Assembly: GCA_947627275.1 (NCBI GenBank)
Contig: CANQVK010000008.1
Span: forward strand, 1-64,000
From: an uncultured Ruminococcus sp.
GTDB taxonomy: Bacteria > Bacillota > Clostridia > Oscillospirales > Ruminococcaceae
Direction of reading: 5' to 3'
Length of the DNA: 64,000 nucleotides
Shown here: positions 59,611 to 64,000 of the stretch, one piece after another
How the letters are laid out: each line of letters starts with the position of its first letter
Numbering within the stretch: position 1 is the first letter of the stretch
The notes under the pieces: model-generated
Seen by the model: only the letters and a program-made list of their open reading frames with translations
Told to the model about the DNA's origin: nothing
Databases searched by the model: none
Position numbers and translations under genes: made by a program

Positions 59611-61230
59611 TTATGCCTGATTATCAACAGCTGTTTCGATACTGCTGTTAATTGCTTTTTTCACAAGCTGCTCCGCCATTGATCTCGTTTCCTCGACGGT
59701 AGCGGTACAGCGTGCGGAGATCCTGTATTTCTGCCCGAGAACGTTAAATATCGCTTTACTCAGGGAAACAGCGTTCTCCTTGCTGCTCTTGAAAAGCGAG
59801 ATAAAAAATCTGTTCGGGGTGAAAATACACATCACATTTCCCTTGGACGCAGCATAGGAGCCGTCAAGACTTCCTGCGACCGCAGGATTTATACGGCGGA
59901 ACTCCTCCATTATCTCATTCCAGCGCGTACACGGTGTAAGCTCGTCCTCGGTTATTGTTTTTATGTCAATACGCACATTCGGCTGCGGCTCATTTTCAGC
60001 GGCGGGACTTGTCGCAGTCAGCGTTTCACGTTCCCGAGGAGCGTTTCTGACAGCCGCCGGAGCGTTATTCAGCCGGTTCTCAAGCATTTTTATCTTTTCA
60101 ATAAGATTTGAAACATCGGCGTCCGAAGCTCCTCCCGAAGCCTCGCGAACGTTTCCGCAAAGCCTGATAAGAGCCATTTCAAACTCAACGCGCTTATTCA
60201 TAACGCGTCCCATACGTTCACGGCAGCCTTGAAGCTGTGCAAGACGCTTCATTACCGTATCGAGGTCGGAGCTGTCCGCAATTTTTTTCAGCCGTTCCAG
60301 TTCATCGGGCATAGCCGTGATTATGTCCTCCGCAGTAGCCGGCGACGCCTTAAGAAGCATGATGTTTCTGAGCTGTAAAATAAGCTCCTCGCAAAGTCTC
60401 GTAAGATCCTTTGACATATCGTAAAGCCTTGAAGTTATCTCCAAAGCCTTCGGAGCGTCCGACTGAGAAACAGCGTCGAGAATATCATAAAGGAACTCAC
60501 GTCCTGCGATACCTGCGGTCTGCGAAACAGTTTCAGCGGTTATTTCATCTGCGCATACGGAACACTGGTCGAGAAGCGACACAGCGTCTCTCATACCTCC
60601 GTCCGCTATTTTGGCAATGAGCGCCGCACCGTCTCCGCTGAGCGAGAGATTCTCCTGTTCTGCGATATACAGCAGTCTTGCCGCTATATCCTTCTGCCTG
60701 ATACGGCGAAAATCATACCGTTGACACCGTGAAGCCACAGTAGCGGGAACTTTGTGTATCTCCGTAGTCGCAAGAATAAACTTGACGTACTCGGGCGGTT
60801 CTTCCATTATTTTCAGCAGCGCATTGAACGCCGAAGCCGAAAGCATGTGAACCTCGTCAATGATATATATTTTGTACCTGCACCGTTCGGGCGAATAGAC
60901 TGCGCCGTCCCGAAGCTCGCGTATGTCCTCAACGCCGTTGTTGGAGGCGGCGTCTATCTCGATAATATCGGTAAGAGAGCCTTCATCGGCTTCCCGACAT
61001 ATATCGCATTCAAGGCAAGGACTGCCGTTCTTCATATTCGGGCAGTTCACAGCCTTTGCAAGGATCCTTGCGCAGGTAGTTTTTCCAGTTCCACGAGAGC
61101 CCGTAAAAAGATAGGCGTGTGCGGTCTTATCGTTTTTCAGCTGATTTTTGAGAGTTTCAGTAATATGCTGCTGAGAGATAACGTCATCGAAGGTCAGCGG
61201 TCTCCACTTACGATATAAAGCCTTATACAC
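59611..61230 (-). CDS. dnaX: DNA polymerase III subunit gamma/tau
   Basis: About 539 residues from the GTG at 61230, which follows AAAGGGGGAG; an ATG at 61260 would add 10 residues. Walker A GSRGTGKTT, zinc module CPNMKNGSPCLECDIC, Walker B IYIIDEVHML, SRC motif VASRCQRY; C-terminal part with a short linker and a tau-like domain. Clamp loader core. Downstream of the SRP RNA gene, as in many Firmicutes. Confidence 0.95.
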   Translation of the reverse strand: MYKALYRKWRPLTFDDVISQQHITETLKNQLKNDKTAHAYLFTGSRGTGKTTCARILAKAVNCPNMKNGSPCLECDICREADEGSLTDIIEIDAASNNGVEDIRELRDGAVYSPERCRYKIYIIDEVHMLSASAFNALLKIMEEPPEYVKFILATTEIHKVPATVASRCQRYDFRRIRQKDIAARLLYIAEQENLSLSGDGAALIAKIADGGMRDAVSLLDQCSVCADEITAETVSQTAGIAGREFLYDILDAVSQSDAPKALEITSRLYDMSKDLTRLCEELILQLRNIMLLKASPATAEDIITAMPDELERLKKIADSSDLDTVMKRLAQLQGCRERMGRVMNKRVEFEMALIRLCGNVREASGGASDADVSNLIEKIKMLENRLNNAPAAVRNAPRERETLTATSPAAENEPQPNVRIDIKTITEDELTPCTRWNEIMEEFRRINPAVAGSLDGSYAASKGNVMCIFTPNRFFISLFKSSKENAVSLSKAIFNVLGQKYRISARCTATVEETRSMAEQLVKKAINSSIETAVDNQA

Positions 61231-61275
61231 AGCAGCTCCCCCTTTAAATTCACTGTTCATTATGAATTAAAAAAA

Positions 61276-61399
61276 TCCGGAACATAGATGTGCAGGCTGG
61301 CTGCGGCACACGAGACGATCCGCTTAATGCTGCTCGGTCTCCCGCCTGACATGGTTCACGGTGTCTTGTTGCACAGGGCCCGCACATCTATATTCCGGA
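61276..61399 (-). ncRNA. ffs: Signal recognition particle RNA (small bacterial 4.5S type)
   Basis: Minus strand: closing stem TCCGGAATATAGATGTGC / GCACATCTATGTTCCGGA, then the domain IV core GAACCATGTCAGG ... AGCAGCATTAAG that binds Ffh. The apical helix is CGG-GAGA-CCG, a GNRA tetraloop different from the common GGAA. A run of T (complement of 61270-61275) ends it, 45 bases before the dnaX start. It guides membrane protein targeting. Confidence 0.88.
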
Positions 61400-61441
61400 A
61401 TTTTTACTTTTAAACAAGCGCATGACAACGCTCCGTTTAAT

Positions 61442-61470
61442 ATTATATCACATTCGCTTCGCTTTGTCAA
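61442..61470 (-). promoter_or_regulatory. Promoter of the SRP RNA-dnaX operon
   Basis: Minus strand TTGACA (61465-61470), 17-bp spacer, TATAAT (61442-61447), about 45 bases before the RNA. Confidence 0.8.
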
Positions 61471-61593
61471 GCACAATTTAAGAACATATTTTTTATCTGT
61501 AACAAGAATTTCAGTTATCATTTTTTATTTCGATAAATTCCGTCTTAAAATTATCATATCAAAAACGTCAATTCTTTTACAGTATAAATATAA

Positions 61594-63666
61594 TCAGGTC
61601 AGAATTTTTTCGATAATGAGCTTACGCATTTTTATCATATCAAAAGCATCGGCAGAACCGCTGAAATCAAGGTCATAAAGAGTCAGATCATCCGTATCAA
61701 CAGCGTCAGCTCCCATAATATACCTATTCATTTTAACGGCATCGGCAACAGATACAGAACCGTCCATATTGCAGTCGCCCATAGAATAGGGACACTCGGG
61801 CATCACGTCGCTCTGAAAGCTGTGGAGAGACGAGGTCGTTTTCAAATCCCATCGAGAGTGAGAGCTTGTCTCGCTTTTCATTTCATTATCGGACTTCAAG
61901 AACCAATTATCAGTGATTTTGTCGCTGTCGTCCCACGTTGTATCAACATGAAAATAATGACCGCCGATCTTTATGATATTCCAGATATGATTACTGCTGT
62001 TTACCTGACAAGTCTCGATACCCGCTTCATGGAGAAGAAGATTATACGCCCGCGCGTAGCCGTCGCAAACAGCAGCTCCTGTTAAAAACGGTGAAAGGTC
62101 GTTGTGATCCTCGGCTTCCGCATAAGCTTTTTGGCTGTATGAAACGTTTTCACATACCCAGTCATGCAGTACCTTTGCTTTTTCCATATCGCTCATGCTG
62201 TCGTTTGTGTACCTGCTCACAACGTCTTTGACGTGCCACATAACATAATCGTTGACAAAGCCAACATCGTCCGCACCGCTGAAATTTCTTATAATAAAAT
62301 CCTTGTATTTTTCGTTGAAATCGCCTGTAGCGTTGTCAAATGCGGGTTTGCCATTTATATTAGTAAGTGAAGGACACATATCAAAAGTACCCGGTGAAAC
62401 GGAAACGAAAGTATTATCAAAAATGATATTATTCAGCGGACAGTCCTTAAAAACACCTGCTGATGAATTTACATTTCCGTTGAATACAATTTCCTGCAAA
62501 TTATTACATCCCTTGAATGTACCTCCGCTGATTTTGCTGCCTGCATTCACTTCCAGTCTGCGAAGTGACGAATCGCTAAAAGCATAACGATCAAAAGAAA
62601 TTGAATTATATCCGTTAAAAGTAACAGTATCAAGTGCAGAGCAGTTTGCAAAAGCATAATTTTCAAGTTTAAAATCGTCCTTACCATTTTCAAAATGGAC
62701 GTTTCTTATAGTTTCTGAATCTTTAAAACACCCATTGTTAAGAGCATGATAATCGTCACCATAATTCAAAAGCGGAAAAGTTATTTCCTCAACACCTAAT
62801 TCAGACATATTCGTACTGTCATACACAAGTAATTCATCACTGTTAAAAGTTAGGCTTTTAAGTTTTTCAGGATATTCCAGTTTTAAATCAAATTTTTTTA
62901 TATCTTCAGGAAGAACAAGAGAAGTTATCAATTTCTTTTCATTTAGCCAAAAAGCATAGTTATCAATTATCTTTACAGGCATATTGTCAATTGATTCGGG
63001 TATAACAATATCTGTATCATTTCCGATATATTTTTCTATACAAATATATTTTCCTGTTGACACAGTGTATTTAATAGTGTACTGAAATCCATTACTTATC
63101 GCATAACCGCTTTTTGAGTTTTGGCAATCAGCGTTTTTCACTTTATCTGCTAATTCATCAGGAAGAACATAATCTGTTCCCTCAAAGGCAGATTCAGGAA
63201 TTAAAAAAATATCACTTCCGAAGTCCACATGTTTAAGATTTTTACAGTTTTTAAATGTATTATTCGGAATATACTTTGCAAATTCAGTAAGAATTACAGA
63301 CTCAACAGATGAATTTTCAAATAACCCACTGCCAAAGGAAGAACATTGCGAAATGTCTACAGTTTTTATTGTCTGATTATCCGCAAACAGTCTTTCGGGA
63401 AGCGAATAAACAAAATAACCGGCTATTTTGGCTGGAACAACTACATCAGGTTCAGTTCCGTCATATGATATGATATCCAAAGTTCCCCATGGTGTTATTT
63501 TCCAATGAAAACCGTCCTCTGTCACACCTTTTTTTTCTTCATATTCAATGATTGACGGTGTGGCTTCTTCAGAATAGCCTGTCAGCGGTGAAAATTCCGC
63601 TGATAACGGCAGAACCGTAACAATAAGAGCCATTATAAATGAAATTATATTTTTATCTTTTTTCAT
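61594..63666 (-). CDS. Secreted LRR protein with transglutaminase-like domain and dockerin
   Basis: 690 residues. Signal peptide (IISFIMALIVTVLPLSA), irregular BspA-like LRR repeats (about 75-450; VDISQCSSFGSGLFENS, FENGKDDFKLENYAFANCSAL), a transglutaminase-like domain (about 470-590) with the triad Cys534 (GAAVCDGYARAY), His560 (SSNHIWNII) and Asp575 (HVDTTWDD), and a terminal dockerin (630-690, GDCNMDGSVSVADA and DLDFSGSADAFD). It may cross-link or cleave proteins at the cell surface while bound to a scaffold. AT-rich in the LRR half. Confidence 0.9.
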   Translation of the reverse strand: MKKDKNIISFIMALIVTVLPLSAEFSPLTGYSEEATPSIIEYEEKKGVTEDGFHWKITPWGTLDIISYDGTEPDVVVPAKIAGYFVYSLPERLFADNQTIKTVDISQCSSFGSGLFENSSVESVILTEFAKYIPNNTFKNCKNLKHVDFGSDIFLIPESAFEGTDYVLPDELADKVKNADCQNSKSGYAISNGFQYTIKYTVSTGKYICIEKYIGNDTDIVIPESIDNMPVKIIDNYAFWLNEKKLITSLVLPEDIKKFDLKLEYPEKLKSLTFNSDELLVYDSTNMSELGVEEITFPLLNYGDDYHALNNGCFKDSETIRNVHFENGKDDFKLENYAFANCSALDTVTFNGYNSISFDRYAFSDSSLRRLEVNAGSKISGGTFKGCNNLQEIVFNGNVNSSAGVFKDCPLNNIIFDNTFVSVSPGTFDMCPSLTNINGKPAFDNATGDFNEKYKDFIIRNFSGADDVGFVNDYVMWHVKDVVSRYTNDSMSDMEKAKVLHDWVCENVSYSQKAYAEAEDHNDLSPFLTGAAVCDGYARAYNLLLHEAGIETCQVNSSNHIWNIIKIGGHYFHVDTTWDDSDKITDNWFLKSDNEMKSETSSHSRWDLKTTSSLHSFQSDVMPECPYSMGDCNMDGSVSVADAVKMNRYIMGADAVDTDDLTLYDLDFSGSADAFDMIKMRKLIIEKILT

Positions 63667-63703
63667 AAAAATCCCCCACGATTTATTTCCGGAACTTTTT
63701 TAT

Positions 63704-63790
63704 CACTATCCACAACTTAACGATATTTATTTTTTGTAGGGACACGGCACGACGTGTCCCTACTAAAGCCCTCTTAAGTTGTTGACAGTG
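63704..63790. repeat. Short MITE-like element with REP core (family B ends)
   Basis: Ends CACTATCCACAACTTAA and CTTAAGTTGTTGACAGTG enclose a GTAGGGACACGGC-type palindrome (63736-63763). Same design as 44533-44665 but only 87 bp. Confidence 0.8.
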
Positions 63791-63793
63791 CTG

Positions 63794-63897
63794 TTTGCCG
63801 ATCTGCACGTAGAGAACGTAAGTGAGCGAATGTGCGAGGCAATTAAAATCAAAATTATAGTGAACGTCAAATTTATTTTGACGTTCACTATAATTAT
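63794..63897. repeat. 104-bp two-hairpin repeat, copy 2 (family E)
   Basis: Same as 51014-51117 with few changes. It is joined directly to the preceding element. From 63898 to the window end no gene is visible; AAGGAACATTTTTCCTT near 63970 is a small hairpin. Confidence 0.85.
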
Positions 63898-64000
63898 AGC
63901 ATATTTTATGCAATGTGTCAACCCGAATGATCAAATCTTAACACATTATAGCCAATACTCACATTTCAAGGAACATTTTTCCTTTTCCGCCAAAGGAGTT

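Overview
This window looks like the chromosome of an anaerobic, Gram-positive, cellulosome-type member of the Oscillospiraceae, most likely a Ruminococcus or close relative. The main reasons are six loci that end in dockerin modules (18835-20298, 23917-25461, 39304-40428, 51900-52523, 61594-63666 and a decayed copy at 5399-6097), BspA-type leucine-rich repeat proteins, a lipoprotein with a cohesin-like domain (26574-27233), an [FeFe]-hydrogenase maturase (hydF), a spore protease (gpr), RepA_N/VirD4/Maff2 conjugative genes and Firmicutes-style promoters (TTGACA, 17 bp, TATAAT). The assignment is by inference; no 16S gene is present.

Layout. 1-5400: the end of an integrative conjugative element of the Tn1549/CTn type, read on the minus strand (two RepA_N-like genes, small unknowns, PcfB-like, VirD4-like coupling protein, Maff2). 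Its Maff2 gene is cut by a second element whose large serine recombinase ends at 132. The conjugative element in turn abuts a 5'-truncated LRR-dockerin gene. 6259-9720: an LDH/MDH-family dehydrogenase, hydF, a small membrane protein and tRNA-Thr(CGT) with a decayed partial copy. 9782-16851: a two-component system divergent from a lipoprotein / two-permease / membrane-fusion-protein operon that has no ATPase of its own; its promoter carries four TTAGAGA heptamers spaced exactly 11 bp. 16987-25918: proS, an LRR-dockerin protein, cysS, an XRE regulator divergent from a CHAP-dockerin protein. 25918-41831: small membrane proteins, the cohesin-like lipoprotein behind a ClpE-type unfoldase, CvpA-like and DUF5711 proteins, truA-yfhO-ecfT-ecfA2-ecfA1, a methyltransferase, another LRR-dockerin protein and a GlmM-like protein with changed catalytic loops. 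41850-50915: a papain-fold-like protein, ruvB, an SseB-like protein, ruvA, ruvC, a zinc-ribbon repeat protein, mscL and uvrC. 51185-63666: a radical SAM/SPASM maturase translationally coupled to a secreted dockerin protein with four 22-residue repeats, a nuclease-like lipoprotein, prfB, a VanY-type peptidase, gpr, rpsT, the SRP RNA-dnaX-ebfC-recR operon and an LRR-transglutaminase-dockerin protein.

The intergenic DNA is dominated by several families of short inverted-repeat elements (MITE/REP-like), each in multiple copies here. They sit between operons, inside a promoter-to-gene leader (cysS) and between ecfA1 and ecfA2.

The most unusual loci are the radical SAM/dockerin-repeat pair at 51900-53500, the sensor-regulated ABC/fusion-protein operon at 9782-16851, and the cohesin-like lipoprotein that could serve as a membrane anchor for some of the dockerin proteins.
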